Shown: one piece after another, positions 24,138-32,351 of the stretch
How positions within the stretch are numbered: position 1 is the stretch's first letter
Layout of the letters: every line of letters begins with the position of its first letter
From: Pseudalkalibacillus sp052246725
GTDB taxonomy: Bacteria > Bacillota > Bacilli > Bacillales > Fictibacillaceae
Direction: 5' to 3' (one strand)
Assembly (NCBI GenBank): GCA_052246725.1
Contig: JBQQCL010000020.1
Length of the DNA: 64,000 nt
Program-made: the position numbers and the translations under genes
Notes under the pieces: generated by a model
Database searches by the model: none
Told to the model about the DNA's origin: nothing
The model's input: the letters and a program-made list of their open reading frames with translations, nothing else

Positions 24138-24875
24138 TTATAAATAATTCCGCTTTCTCCGTTCTCTTGTGATCGAATTGATGACACGGCTGATCTTGTC
24201 ACGGTGTTTTCTTTTCACAAGATGTATTTCATTGGGAATTACATCTTTGTGGACGTTCGAACCCATGTTGCCATGAACTCTGTAATGAACAAGAGGTTCC
24301 GGGAAGTAATAGAAATCATAGGATGGGATCAATCGTAACCATAAATCATAATCGTGGGTATAAGGTAAGGTCTCATCGAACATTCCAGCTTCTTTTATTA
24401 CATTCATCCTTGCCATGACAGTACATCCATTGATGATACACCCTGACCTCATCGCTCGGATGAAATGCCACTTATCTGGTAACCCCACGCCTACAGGGTC
24501 ACTGGTAATGCTGTCCCGTTCATTGATCAAATGATAGTTTCCATAACAAATTGCAGCATCGTGTTTCAACATGAACTCGAGCTGGCGTTGGACTTTTTCT
24601 GGTTGATACAGATCATCCGAGCTCAACCATGAAAAAAAATCACCTGTCGCATGGATGATGCCTTGATTAAGAGCAGTGGCTGTACCCCCATTTTGTTTAC
24701 GGATATATTTGATTTTCCGCTTGTAGGGTTGGATCTTTTCAATATGTTGTATGGAGCCGTCATCGACAACAATGACTTCACAATTTTTATAGGTTTGTTT
24801 TAATGCGCTTTCTATTGCCCTGTCCACGTACTGACAGTTATAAAAAGGTATGATGATCGAGACTTTCGGTTTAAT
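24138..24875 (-). CDS. GT2-family glycosyltransferase with apparent ATT start codon
   Basis: 245 residues, GT-A fold, a paralogue of the gene at 17224-17967. The first ATG in frame (24827) would remove the first beta strand of the nucleotide fold. In-frame codons upstream encode KPKVSIIIPFYNCQYVDRAI, which matches the paralogue residue for residue in style. Upstream of these the only plausible initiation codon is ATT at 24875, exactly 9 bases after AAAGGAGG. No ATG, GTG or TTG is available. WLSSDD near residue 93 is the metal site. It is coupled to the CgeB-like gene, whose stop lies 5 bases upstream. Confidence 0.8.
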   Translation of the reverse strand: MKPKVSIIIPFYNCQYVDRAIESALKQTYKNCEVIVVDDGSIQHIEKIQPYKRKIKYIRKQNGGTATALNQGIIHATGDFFSWLSSDDLYQPEKVQRQLEFMLKHDAAICYGNYHLINERDSITSDPVGVGLPDKWHFIRAMRSGCIINGCTVMARMNVIKEAGMFDETLPYTHDYDLWLRLIPSYDFYYFPEPLVHYRVHGNMGSNVHKDVIPNEIHLVKRKHRDKISRVINSITRERRKRNYL

Positions 24876-24880
24876 TTGAT

Positions 24881-25810
24881 TTATCCTCCTTTCCTTACAA
24901 TCCTTTCGATCTGCTTAAGTAATTGCTTTGCACGGATTTCTGTCGTGTGTTTTTGTTTGACTAACTTAATCCCGTTTGCCGCGATTCTTTGCCGCTCTTT
25001 GTCATTATGAAGATAATACATCGCTTTCTCATGAAAATTGTTTTCATTTACTTCCACATAGGTCTCCCCATCGATGAAGCCTAAGTCCTGAAGTTCTCTG
25101 GAACCTGAAGCAAGCAATAATGAGCCGCATCCTGCTGCCTCGAAGTATTTCAAGACAGGAAACTTATAAATCGAGTCACAAGTCAAAAAGATTTTTGATC
25201 TGTTTAACAACTGTGCGTATGTTTCTCCTGTAACGATCTTGGAATTGGTGTTTATGTTCCGATAACCAGGATGGTGAATATAAGTGAAATCAGCTCTTCC
25301 CGAGAGTTCGTTATACATCTTGACTCGCAACGGATAAAGGTGATCGATGAGACTACCCAGCATCAAAAGGTTGAGATCTTTGTTTGATTTCTGGTCCCTG
25401 AAAATATCACCTGGTACATGATGTGGCAGCCAGATCATTTGTGTCTCAAACTCTGGATACCATTTCAAAAATGCATCTCGATACTGAACGAATAGATGTT
25501 CAATACAGTTTTTCTTATACATTTTCTTTCTTCTCGGTATACGATAATGAAGATCGTGGACCAAGGTTCCTTTTGGGATACTCACTTGATCTATATTCCG
25601 GATCCAGGGGCAGTAATCAGGCTTCTGATCATTGAACAGGATGAAATCGGGACGCTGGGGGAGCTGGGATATGATATCGGGTAGATTTCCATCCTCGTAC
25701 CAATATGTCAGATTACAAGATTTCTTCAGTTCTTCCCCAAAATAATAAGTACTTTTTTCAATAAAAGATTGCATGTATCTCGTAATGAATAAGACATTAA
25801 GTTTTTTCAT
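24881..25810 (-). CDS. CgeB-like GT1/GT4 glycosyltransferase
   Basis: 309 residues. N-terminal VLFITRYMQSF, then a C-terminal domain with LKYFEAAGCGSLLLASGSRELQDLGF and DGETYVEV, the pattern of the Glyco_trans_1_2/CgeB group. B. subtilis CgeB is a mother-cell, spore-surface glycosylation protein, which fits the locus, but this is family-level similarity only. ATG at 25810 lies 5 bases after AGGTGG. The GTG three codons earlier overlaps that site. It forms a two-gene unit with the ATT-start glycosyltransferase. Confidence 0.75.
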   Translation of the reverse strand: MKKLNVLFITRYMQSFIEKSTYYFGEELKKSCNLTYWYEDGNLPDIISQLPQRPDFILFNDQKPDYCPWIRNIDQVSIPKGTLVHDLHYRIPRRKKMYKKNCIEHLFVQYRDAFLKWYPEFETQMIWLPHHVPGDIFRDQKSNKDLNLLMLGSLIDHLYPLRVKMYNELSGRADFTYIHHPGYRNINTNSKIVTGETYAQLLNRSKIFLTCDSIYKFPVLKYFEAAGCGSLLLASGSRELQDLGFIDGETYVEVNENNFHEKAMYYLHNDKERQRIAANGIKLVKQKHTTEIRAKQLLKQIERIVRKGG

Positions 25811-25873
25811 GTATTCCACCTGAAAAAAGATAAGATTTGAGTTGACCCAAATGAGTCAACTCATTATTTCAAC

Positions 25874-26080
25874 CTAGATGATGATTGTTGCGATGTTACG
25901 GTTCGGTACCCAAAAGTCACCGACACCGCCGGATCCACCTTGTCTGAACAAGCTCCAGTCTCTACCTACTTGGATAAGAATTACGTTTGTGAGAATCATT
26001 GTCCCGTTTCCTTCAATAACTACCTCAGTCAACGGAGTACCGATTAATGAACGTAAATACACAAGTTTGGTACTAGCCAT
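25874..26080 (-). CDS. Small hypothetical protein (68 aa), possible spore-surface protein
   Basis: 68 residues starting MASTKLVYLRSLIGTPLTEV and ending VPNRNIATIII. It is beta-prone and hydrophobic at the C-terminus, has no Cys, and carries a Gly-rich SLFRQGGSGGVGDFW segment. It has no signal peptide or clear membrane helix. The start codon follows GAAGGAGTG at good spacing. The function is unrecognised. It lies between glycosyltransferase genes and opposite the Cys-rich coat-like gene, so a small assembly protein of the spore surface is a reasonable guess only. Confidence 0.55.
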   Translation of the reverse strand: MASTKLVYLRSLIGTPLTEVVIEGNGTMILTNVILIQVGRDWSLFRQGGSGGVGDFWVPNRNIATIII

Positions 26081-26333
26081 ATTTACACTCCTTCTGTCTA
26101 TTGATTAGCATCACAGAGATGCTTCTTTATGTATATGAAGGAGTGGGACAAGTTGCATGGACAACCATGTATAATAATAGAAATTGGTCGGATGCGGACA
26201 AGGCTAACAACCATTTTTGACAGGAGTAGGTCTTGACCCATTCAAAAGGACATCTATTGCAATATAGTATAGTAACCCTTTCTAATATGCATTTTGGGGT
26301 GCATACACACTTTTTTTAAAAGGAGGAAAAGAA

Positions 26334-26594
26334 ATGAGTTTATTCGATAAAGGTTGCGGTTGTAATAACGACGTGGCAGGTGCAATGGAAGATAAATGTG
26401 ACGGCTGTGTCTGTGACGAGTTAAGAAAGCTTCGTTCTGGAGACACAGTAGACTTGATTATTGATGGGGAAGAATTTGCAGAATTGGTTTTCGCATGCTT
26501 TGATAAGAAATCATGCTGTGCGACTTTCTTAGATGATGACTATCCATTCATCGTAGATTGCCGTAAAGTTGATGCAATCCGCGTCTTAAGCTAA
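26334..26594 (+). CDS. Small Cys-rich protein resembling CotY/CotZ-type coat proteins
   Basis: 86 residues with eight Cys: CGC near residue 8, CDGCVCDELRKL near 22-33, CFDKKSCCATF near 57-67 and one more in DCRKVDAI. The N-terminal CVCDELRKL and the CCATF segment recall the CVCDAV and CCATL segments of CotY/CotZ/ExsY, which cross-link the Bacillus crust and exosporium. The protein is much shorter than those (about 150). ATG follows AAAAGGAGGAAAAGAA, an excellent site, and a strong terminator follows. It could alternatively be an unrelated Cys-rich spore protein. It acts most likely in the mother cell or coat. Confidence 0.65.
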   Translation: MSLFDKGCGCNNDVAGAMEDKCDGCVCDELRKLRSGDTVDLIIDGEEFAELVFACFDKKSCCATFLDDDYPFIVDCRKVDAIRVLS

Positions 26595-26612
26595 CTCATA
26601 TTCCTTGATCAC

Positions 26613-26645
26613 AAAAACCTGATTTGAGAATCAAATCAGGTTTTT
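26613..26645. terminator. Bidirectional terminator
   Basis: A perfect 15-bp stem, AAAAACCTGATTTGA pairing with TCAAATCAGGTTTTT across GAA. It separates the Cys-rich gene from the convergent GT2 gene. Confidence 0.93.
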
Positions 26646-26648
26646 CCT

Positions 26649-27362
26649 TTAATGACTCTTAAGATACGTTCGGAAATCATCGGTTTCGGTGATCGGGGTA
26701 CAGAACCTTTTGAGTTTTTGATTTTTGATCTTCCAGGTGTGAGCATCTAACTCTCTTCGAATGTACACATAATGGTCTTTGGAACCAGAATAGATCGGAA
26801 TCCCCTGGTCAATACATTCTTCGCAAAGCTTTGCATCTTCACCTGTATTACATGCCTGAAAGGGAACTGATTTTATCACGCTTTTTTCAAATAAGAGTGT
26901 CCCTCCCATTAATACTTTCCGACTATATCGATTTTCACTATCTTGATCTGCCTCTCCAGCAAATTTATAAGGATTGAACGTATATAAGGTCCGTTCTTCT
27001 TCAAAATACATATAAATCGTCGTTTTTCCTACAACCTTTGCTTTCGACCGTCTTAAGGTTTCCAAACTATGAATCAAATACTCTTCCGTGTAATAATCAT
27101 CATCATCGAACTTTGCAATATATTCATAGGTTGCTTCCTTTACTGCTAGATTCAGACATTCACCGAGGGTGGTATTTTCTTTTATCTGGATGATTTTGAT
27201 TTTCGGATCATCCGCTACTTTCAATTTCCAATCTTCAAGGCGAAGAGAATCCTTATTCAGTACGATGATCAGTTCCTTGTCTTTCCAAGACTGTCTTTTG
27301 TAGTTTTCTAGAATGAACGGGAGAGTATGTTCTTTATTGGTACATGTAATGACGCTGATCAA
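26649..27362 (-). CDS. GT2-family glycosyltransferase (pair member 2)
   Basis: 237 residues. ISVITCTNKEHTLPFILENY opens the GT-A fold, and KFDDDDYYTEEYL near 97-109 is the DXD-type metal site. Two Cys (CEEC) lie near residue 190. It closely resembles the gene just upstream (27367-28086), indicating tandem duplication. TTG at 27362 lies 8 bases after GGGAGG and gives the same N-terminal length as the paralogue. An earlier in-frame start would run 40 bases into the preceding gene. It is the last gene of the galE-GT-GT operon. Confidence 0.8.
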   Translation of the reverse strand: MISVITCTNKEHTLPFILENYKRQSWKDKELIIVLNKDSLRLEDWKLKVADDPKIKIIQIKENTTLGECLNLAVKEATYEYIAKFDDDDYYTEEYLIHSLETLRRSKAKVVGKTTIYMYFEEERTLYTFNPYKFAGEADQDSENRYSRKVLMGGTLLFEKSVIKSVPFQACNTGEDAKLCEECIDQGIPIYSGSKDHYVYIRRELDAHTWKIKNQKLKRFCTPITETDDFRTYLKSH

Positions 27363-27366
27363 CGCA

Positions 27367-28086
27367 CTATCCTCCCTGTCTTTTGGAGATATATGACTCG
27401 AAATCATCGGTGTAAGCCACTACTTTACAAACATTGAGGATGATATCATTGGGAACCTTCCAAGTATGGCAACTGCCAGAATCATTACGTATATAAACGA
27501 AATCTTCTATTCCTGCTGAGTACACTTTAAATCCTTTCTCAACACACTCCTGACAGAAAAGCCGGTCAAGCTCCTTAATTTGATTCCGAAATGTAACTTT
27601 TTCAAAAACATGCCGTTTCATGACAAGGGTTCCGCCTTGTAAATATTGTTTTCCGACACGTGTTTGGTCATTTACGTATTGGTGTTCATTATTCGAATTG
27701 AATATGGTCAAAACCTTTCGCTCTGGCATGAACAAATAGACGGTGGTTTTACCGATCACATCTGCATTCGTGTCTTTGAGGATCTGCAAGGAGTTCTTAA
27801 GATAGTCCGGAGCATAATAGTCATCGTCTTCTAAGTTGGCGATAACCTCATAGCGCGTCTGTTCTACAGCAAAGTTCAGACAGTCCCCTAATGAAGTTCC
27901 GTAAGTCACATGGAAAACGGTCACATTTTTATGCTTTTCCGCTTCCTTTTTCCATCGAGCCAGATCCATCTCTTTTTCCGTCAACACGATAATCAACTCT
28001 TTCTTTTCCATCTCCTGCCGGATATAATTACTGAATACGTTTTCCAAACAGGAATCTCTCATCGTACAAGTGATTACCGAAACCAT
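27367..28086 (-). CDS. GT2-family glycosyltransferase (pair member 1)
   Basis: 239 residues: MVSVITCTMRDSCLENVFSN, then LEDDDYYAPDYLKNSL (metal site) and CQECVEKGFKVYSAGIEDFVYIRND. The C-terminus (DDFESYI) is shared with its neighbour. ATG at 28086 lies 2 bases after the galE stop, with GGGGAGTG as ribosome site. Colocation with galE suggests UDP-Gal or UDP-GalNAc as donor for at least one of the pair, which is an inference. Confidence 0.82.
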   Translation of the reverse strand: MVSVITCTMRDSCLENVFSNYIRQEMEKKELIIVLTEKEMDLARWKKEAEKHKNVTVFHVTYGTSLGDCLNFAVEQTRYEVIANLEDDDYYAPDYLKNSLQILKDTNADVIGKTTVYLFMPERKVLTIFNSNNEHQYVNDQTRVGKQYLQGGTLVMKRHVFEKVTFRNQIKELDRLFCQECVEKGFKVYSAGIEDFVYIRNDSGSCHTWKVPNDIILNVCKVVAYTDDFESYISKRQGG

Positions 28087-28088
28087 GG

Positions 28089-29093
28089 TCACTCCCCTTT
28101 CCGTTTTCCATCTGCATATCCACCAGGATTTTTCTGAAACCATTCCCACGCTGTCTGAACCATGTCTTCCATACTGTATTTCGCTTTCCATCCAAGTTCT
28201 TGAGAAATTTTATCACTATTTGCTATAAGTCTCGGTGGATCTCCTTTCCTGCGTGGATCATAAACGACCTTGGCTTTTCCCCCTGTAATACGCTCGCATG
28301 TATCTATTAATTGTTTAACGGAATAACCATTTCCGTTTCCGAGGTTATAGGTTGTGTTGTTCAGTTTTTCATCAAGCAGGTGTTCCAATGCACGGATATG
28401 ACCCTCTGCAAGATCAGATACATGGATGTAGTCTCGGATACATGTTCCATCCGATGTTCCATAATCATTGCCATACACAGTAATATGAGGAGTTTTTCCT
28501 GTTAAATGCATTAGGATATTTGGCAGAATATGCGTTTCTGGATGATGATCTTCTCCAAGAAATCCGTTCGGATCTGCCCCGGCCACATTAAAATACCTTA
28601 AATTGATATACTCTATCCCGTAGGCAATGGAATAATCCTTGATCATCTCTTCAGCTATCAATTTCGTCCGCCCGTATGGTGATATCGGATTTTTGACTGT
28701 CGATTCATCGATCTCTTGATTATCGGGAATCCCATAAACCGCACAGGATGAAGAAAAGATGATCTTCTTCACATCGTGGGATACCATCGCATCCAATAAG
28801 GAGATCATGCTCGAAACATTATTCTCATAGTACTTCTTGGGATTAATGACTGACTCCCCTACATAACACTTTGCGGCAAAGTGCATCACAGCTTTGATGG
28901 GATATCTGTTCAACACATTATTCACATCATTGTTTTTTTTTACATCCCCAATTATGAACTGCGCCCGCCGGTCAACTGCCTCTTTATGCCCGGTAGAAAG
29001 ATCATCCAGGACTACGACTTGATAAAGGTTATCCAAAAGTCCTTTCACAACATGACTTCCGATATACCCAGCACCTCCGCTCACAAGAATCAT
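28089..29093 (-). CDS. galE: UDP-glucose 4-epimerase
   Basis: 334 residues, full-length GalE. GGAGYIGSH lies at the N-terminus, SSSCAVYG near 123 and YGRTK near 148. PYNLGNGNGYSV-type and GDPPRL segments are present near the C-terminus. It interconverts UDP-Glc and UDP-Gal. Its product feeds UDP-galactopyranose mutase at 31.2 kb and perhaps the two downstream glycosyltransferases. It is the first gene of a three-gene minus-strand unit and divergent from UDP-xylose synthase. Confidence 0.94.
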   Translation of the reverse strand: MILVSGGAGYIGSHVVKGLLDNLYQVVVLDDLSTGHKEAVDRRAQFIIGDVKKNNDVNNVLNRYPIKAVMHFAAKCYVGESVINPKKYYENNVSSMISLLDAMVSHDVKKIIFSSSCAVYGIPDNQEIDESTVKNPISPYGRTKLIAEEMIKDYSIAYGIEYINLRYFNVAGADPNGFLGEDHHPETHILPNILMHLTGKTPHITVYGNDYGTSDGTCIRDYIHVSDLAEGHIRALEHLLDEKLNNTTYNLGNGNGYSVKQLIDTCERITGGKAKVVYDPRRKGDPPRLIANSDKISQELGWKAKYSMEDMVQTAWEWFQKNPGGYADGKRKGE

Positions 29094-29285
29094 CTTTCCC
29101 CCGCCTTTCCGATCTGTTCCTTGATTTTCACTTTATTCACCAATGGCATGCCTGATACATAAAAATATCCAGACTCATACCTTAAAAATAGAGTATTACT
29201 GTTTTAATAAATCTGTGCAAAATGCTCAGTTTAACTTTGTTAGACCTCATAGTTTGATAAAGACAAAGAATGTAAGGAGCAGAAA

Positions 29286-30236
29286 ATGAAAAGAGCAGTC
29301 ATTACTGGTGTTGCAGGATTTTTAGGATCGAATCTTGCAAGGGACCTTCTTGCTGAAGTATATGATGTAATCGGTATCGATAATCTCTCAACTGGAAGGA
29401 AAACAAATTTAGAGAAGCTCGAGACATACCCTGACTTTCATTTTTTCAATGAAGATATCAATGATTCCTCGATTTTACTTAACGATAAATTGACTGGCAT
29501 TGATGAAATCTATCATCTTGCATCTCCTGCTTCCCCGAAATGGTACCAGGCTGCACCGTTCAATACCATTGCCGTCAATACGACCGGAACACGGAACATG
29601 CTAGAATTGGCCAAAAGAAACGGAGCAAAAATGCTTTATTCCAGCACAAGTGAAATATATGGAGATCCTGAATCCCATCCTCAGACAGAGGACTACAAAG
29701 GAAATGTGAACCTATGGGGACCGCGAGCTTGTTATGACGAATCAAAGCGGCTGGGTGAAGTTTATTGTTATCTGTACAGTACCTTATACAACACCAAAGT
29801 GACCGTAGCGAGGATCTTCAACACATACTCCTCCGGACTTTGGCAGGGGGATGGACGTGTCATTTCGAATTTCATCACCCAGGCATTGAAAGGGGAAGAT
29901 TTGACGGTCTACGGCACGGGGAAACAGACTCGAACTTTTTGTTACATCGAGGATACGATTGCCGCCTTCAAAAAGATGATAACGACCGATAATGCAAATG
30001 GCGAAGTCTTCAATATCGGTCATCCTAAAGAGTATACAATCCTCGAGGTTGCACAATTGATTAAAAAAATGACGAATACGTCGAGTAAAATTGTCTTTAA
30101 AGATCTTCCAGAAGACGATCCACAGGTAAGATGTCCAGATATTTCCAAAGCGAGGCATATCTTGAATTGGGAACCTGAAATTGATTTACAAGAAGGGTTA
30201 AAAAGGTCAATTGCAGAGTATAGAACAATGCTGTAA
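29286..30236 (+). CDS. UDP-glucuronate decarboxylase (UDP-xylose synthase)
   Basis: 316 residues, typical of UXS. It decarboxylates UDP-glucuronate to UDP-xylose with bound NAD. The signature is unmistakable: HLASPASPKWYQ (residues 78-89), STSEIYGDPESHPQ, WGPRACYDESKR (Tyr150, Lys154) and RIFNTYSSGLWQGDGR. Its substrate comes from the UDP-glucose dehydrogenase at 7.4 kb. ATG follows TGTAAGGAGCAGAAA. A GT90 gene starts 59 bases downstream on the same strand, the probable user of UDP-xylose. Confidence 0.93.
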   Translation: MKRAVITGVAGFLGSNLARDLLAEVYDVIGIDNLSTGRKTNLEKLETYPDFHFFNEDINDSSILLNDKLTGIDEIYHLASPASPKWYQAAPFNTIAVNTTGTRNMLELAKRNGAKMLYSSTSEIYGDPESHPQTEDYKGNVNLWGPRACYDESKRLGEVYCYLYSTLYNTKVTVARIFNTYSSGLWQGDGRVISNFITQALKGEDLTVYGTGKQTRTFCYIEDTIAAFKKMITTDNANGEVFNIGHPKEYTILEVAQLIKKMTNTSSKIVFKDLPEDDPQVRCPDISKARHILNWEPEIDLQEGLKRSIAEYRTML

Positions 30237-30294
30237 GACATTATTTCATGGGGGAAAACGATTCATATGCTTCTAAAGAAAGGAGGGACAATGA

Positions 30295-31176
30295 ATGGGT
30301 TTACCACTGGAATTGATCGAAGTTACAGGAACATATCCGAAACTGGACATTGTGGATCACGGGGGATGGGGGAACCGACATGAATCCTTCTTCTCCCTTT
30401 TAGATGAAATGTTCCAAAGATATGAAAAAACGTTCATGCAAAAGAAACTGAATTTTGTGTATTATTCTGGTGATCGCGCAGCAACTGCTCTTAAGTTTCT
30501 TCACCTCGGTCCTGTATTTGCAAATTGTACTACCGAAAAGTTTAAAAATAAGATCATTCCAATTCCTGACTTCCACTATAGTCATGGAAAGGAAGTCGGT
30601 GTGGACGATTGGGAGACGATTATTAAGCAATGCAAAGAAAAAGCCGATCACCCGTATGAACACAAACAATGCTTTTGGATCGGGGATGTCAACAACCATC
30701 GCATCCGAAAAAAGCTCCAGAAATTAGCCCAAAGAAAGCCAGATCACTTGAAAGCTTTAGGTATGGAATGGGAGTACAACAAGAAAAATTCGAAATACCA
30801 AGTGCAAGATGGTCTCGTTGCAGCATCTAATTATATTCCTATTCCCGATCATGCCAAATATAAATATCTCATAGACCTACAGGGAATTGGCTATAGTTCC
30901 AGGTTGAAACTCCTCATGCATTTGAAGCGACCGGTTTTTGTTGTCGAACGGCAAAATCAAGAATTTTTCTTTCCTTATATGGAACCATACAAGCATTATA
31001 TACCTGTAAAAAGGAATTTGTCTGATTTGGTTTCTCACATTGAATGGCTTGATGATGATGAAAAAGCATACAAGATGATTGCCGAAGAGACAACTACATT
31101 CGCTGAAAAATACCTGAGTAAGAAGTTTGCCCTGGAGCATTTATATAGGATGATGGTAAAACATGCCATTGTATGA
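30295..31176 (+). CDS. GT90 (CAP10-like) glycosyltransferase, probable xylosyltransferase
   Basis: 293 residues. The C-terminal segment YKYLIDLQGIGYSSRLKLLM (residues ~189-208) followed by RPVFVVERQ is the conserved donor site of the GT90/CAP10 family, whose characterised members transfer xylose or glucose (for instance fungal Cxt1 and animal POGLUT1). DHGGWGNRHESFF at the N-terminus is unusual. ATG at 30295 lies 8 bases after AAGGAGG. A nearby ATG at 30291 is out of frame. Pairing with UDP-xylose synthase strongly suggests xylose transfer (inference). No membrane segment is present, so it acts in the cytoplasm. Confidence 0.8.
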   Translation: MGLPLELIEVTGTYPKLDIVDHGGWGNRHESFFSLLDEMFQRYEKTFMQKKLNFVYYSGDRAATALKFLHLGPVFANCTTEKFKNKIIPIPDFHYSHGKEVGVDDWETIIKQCKEKADHPYEHKQCFWIGDVNNHRIRKKLQKLAQRKPDHLKALGMEWEYNKKNSKYQVQDGLVAASNYIPIPDHAKYKYLIDLQGIGYSSRLKLLMHLKRPVFVVERQNQEFFFPYMEPYKHYIPVKRNLSDLVSHIEWLDDDEKAYKMIAEETTTFAEKYLSKKFALEHLYRMMVKHAIV

Positions 31177-31184
31177 TACACATT

Positions 31185-32312
31185 TCAAGATGTACAGATA
31201 TCTTTTTCAAATACATGAAGCGCTCTGGCGACCACTTGATCCATATTATAATAGCGATACTCTGCCAACCTGCCGATAAAAAGCACCTTATCCTTTAATC
31301 CTTCTGCTTCTGATTGGTATTTACGGTATAAGGCTCCATGTTCTTTTTTCGGGATTGGATAATATGGATCATTTATTTGAGATTCATAAGGACATGCCTC
31401 TTCCGTCATGATTGTCGTTCCTGGAATTTTCTGTCCGGTTATTCTTTTGTATTCCGTTATTCTCGTAAAATCATAATCGTTCGGATAATTGACCTGGGAC
31501 GCTTCCTGATAAAACTCTTTCTCACTATGGTAAATCGATTTGAATGAAAGGCTTCGATATGGCAATTCACCGAATTTGTAATCAAAGAATGCATCGATAG
31601 GACCAGTATAGATCATTTTAGTGGATGGAAAGCTATCTTTAATTTCTTTGTAATCGGTATTCAAAAGTAATTTGATATTCGGATGGTTGATAAGGTTTTT
31701 GAACATCGCTGTATAACCGTTTTTTGGAACAGCCTGATACTTGTCTTGAAAATAGCGGTCATCCCTGCTTATATGTATAGGAACTCTTGCAGTCACAGAA
31801 GAATCCAAATTTTTAGGATCGATCCCCCATTGTTTCATCGTATATCCCAGAAATACTTTTTTATATACATAGTCGGCTAATTCTTGAATATCCTGATCAA
31901 GGTCCTCGAGCATCTCAAGGATGGGCACTTTCTTCCCAAAGCCATAACGTTCAATCAATTTTTCTTCCATTTTCATTGCATAACATTCTGGGAACAATAT
32001 TTGAAGAGTGTTAAGATTGAAGGGAACAGGAACTTTTTTTCCGTCAATCGCAGCCAAAACATGATGCTGGTAATAATGCCAATCCGTGAAATCCGAAAGG
32101 TAATCCCAAACCTTTTTGGAATTCGTATGGAACAGATGAGGACCGTATTGATGAACTAGTATGCCATTGTTATCGAAACAATCATAAGCATTTCCACCAA
32201 TATGGTCCCTTTTCTCAACGATCAATACCTTTTGATCGAGCTTACTCGCAATTTGTTCGGCAAGTACGCAACCACTAAATCCCGCCCCCACGATCAGCCA
32301 ATCGATATTCAA
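31185..32312 (-). CDS. glf: UDP-galactopyranose mutase
   Basis: 375 residues. An FAD-binding GAGFSGCVLAEQ lies near the N-terminus, then HIGGNAYD, YGPHLFHTNS and the C-terminal GRLAEYRYYNMDQVV loop. The flavoenzyme converts UDP-Galp to UDP-Galf, so the locus should make a galactofuranose-containing product. TTG at 32312 lies 5 bases after GAGGGGA. A second TTG at 32330 precedes this site and is unlikely. Last gene of the 36.3-31.2 kb minus-strand unit. It converges on the GT90 gene with 8 bases between stops. Confidence 0.95.
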   Translation of the reverse strand: MNIDWLIVGAGFSGCVLAEQIASKLDQKVLIVEKRDHIGGNAYDCFDNNGILVHQYGPHLFHTNSKKVWDYLSDFTDWHYYQHHVLAAIDGKKVPVPFNLNTLQILFPECYAMKMEEKLIERYGFGKKVPILEMLEDLDQDIQELADYVYKKVFLGYTMKQWGIDPKNLDSSVTARVPIHISRDDRYFQDKYQAVPKNGYTAMFKNLINHPNIKLLLNTDYKEIKDSFPSTKMIYTGPIDAFFDYKFGELPYRSLSFKSIYHSEKEFYQEASQVNYPNDYDFTRITEYKRITGQKIPGTTIMTEEACPYESQINDPYYPIPKKEHGALYRKYQSEAEGLKDKVLFIGRLAEYRYYNMDQVVARALHVFEKDICTS

Positions 32313-32351
32313 GTATATCCCCTCACCCAATCGTTTGTACGTATTATATGC

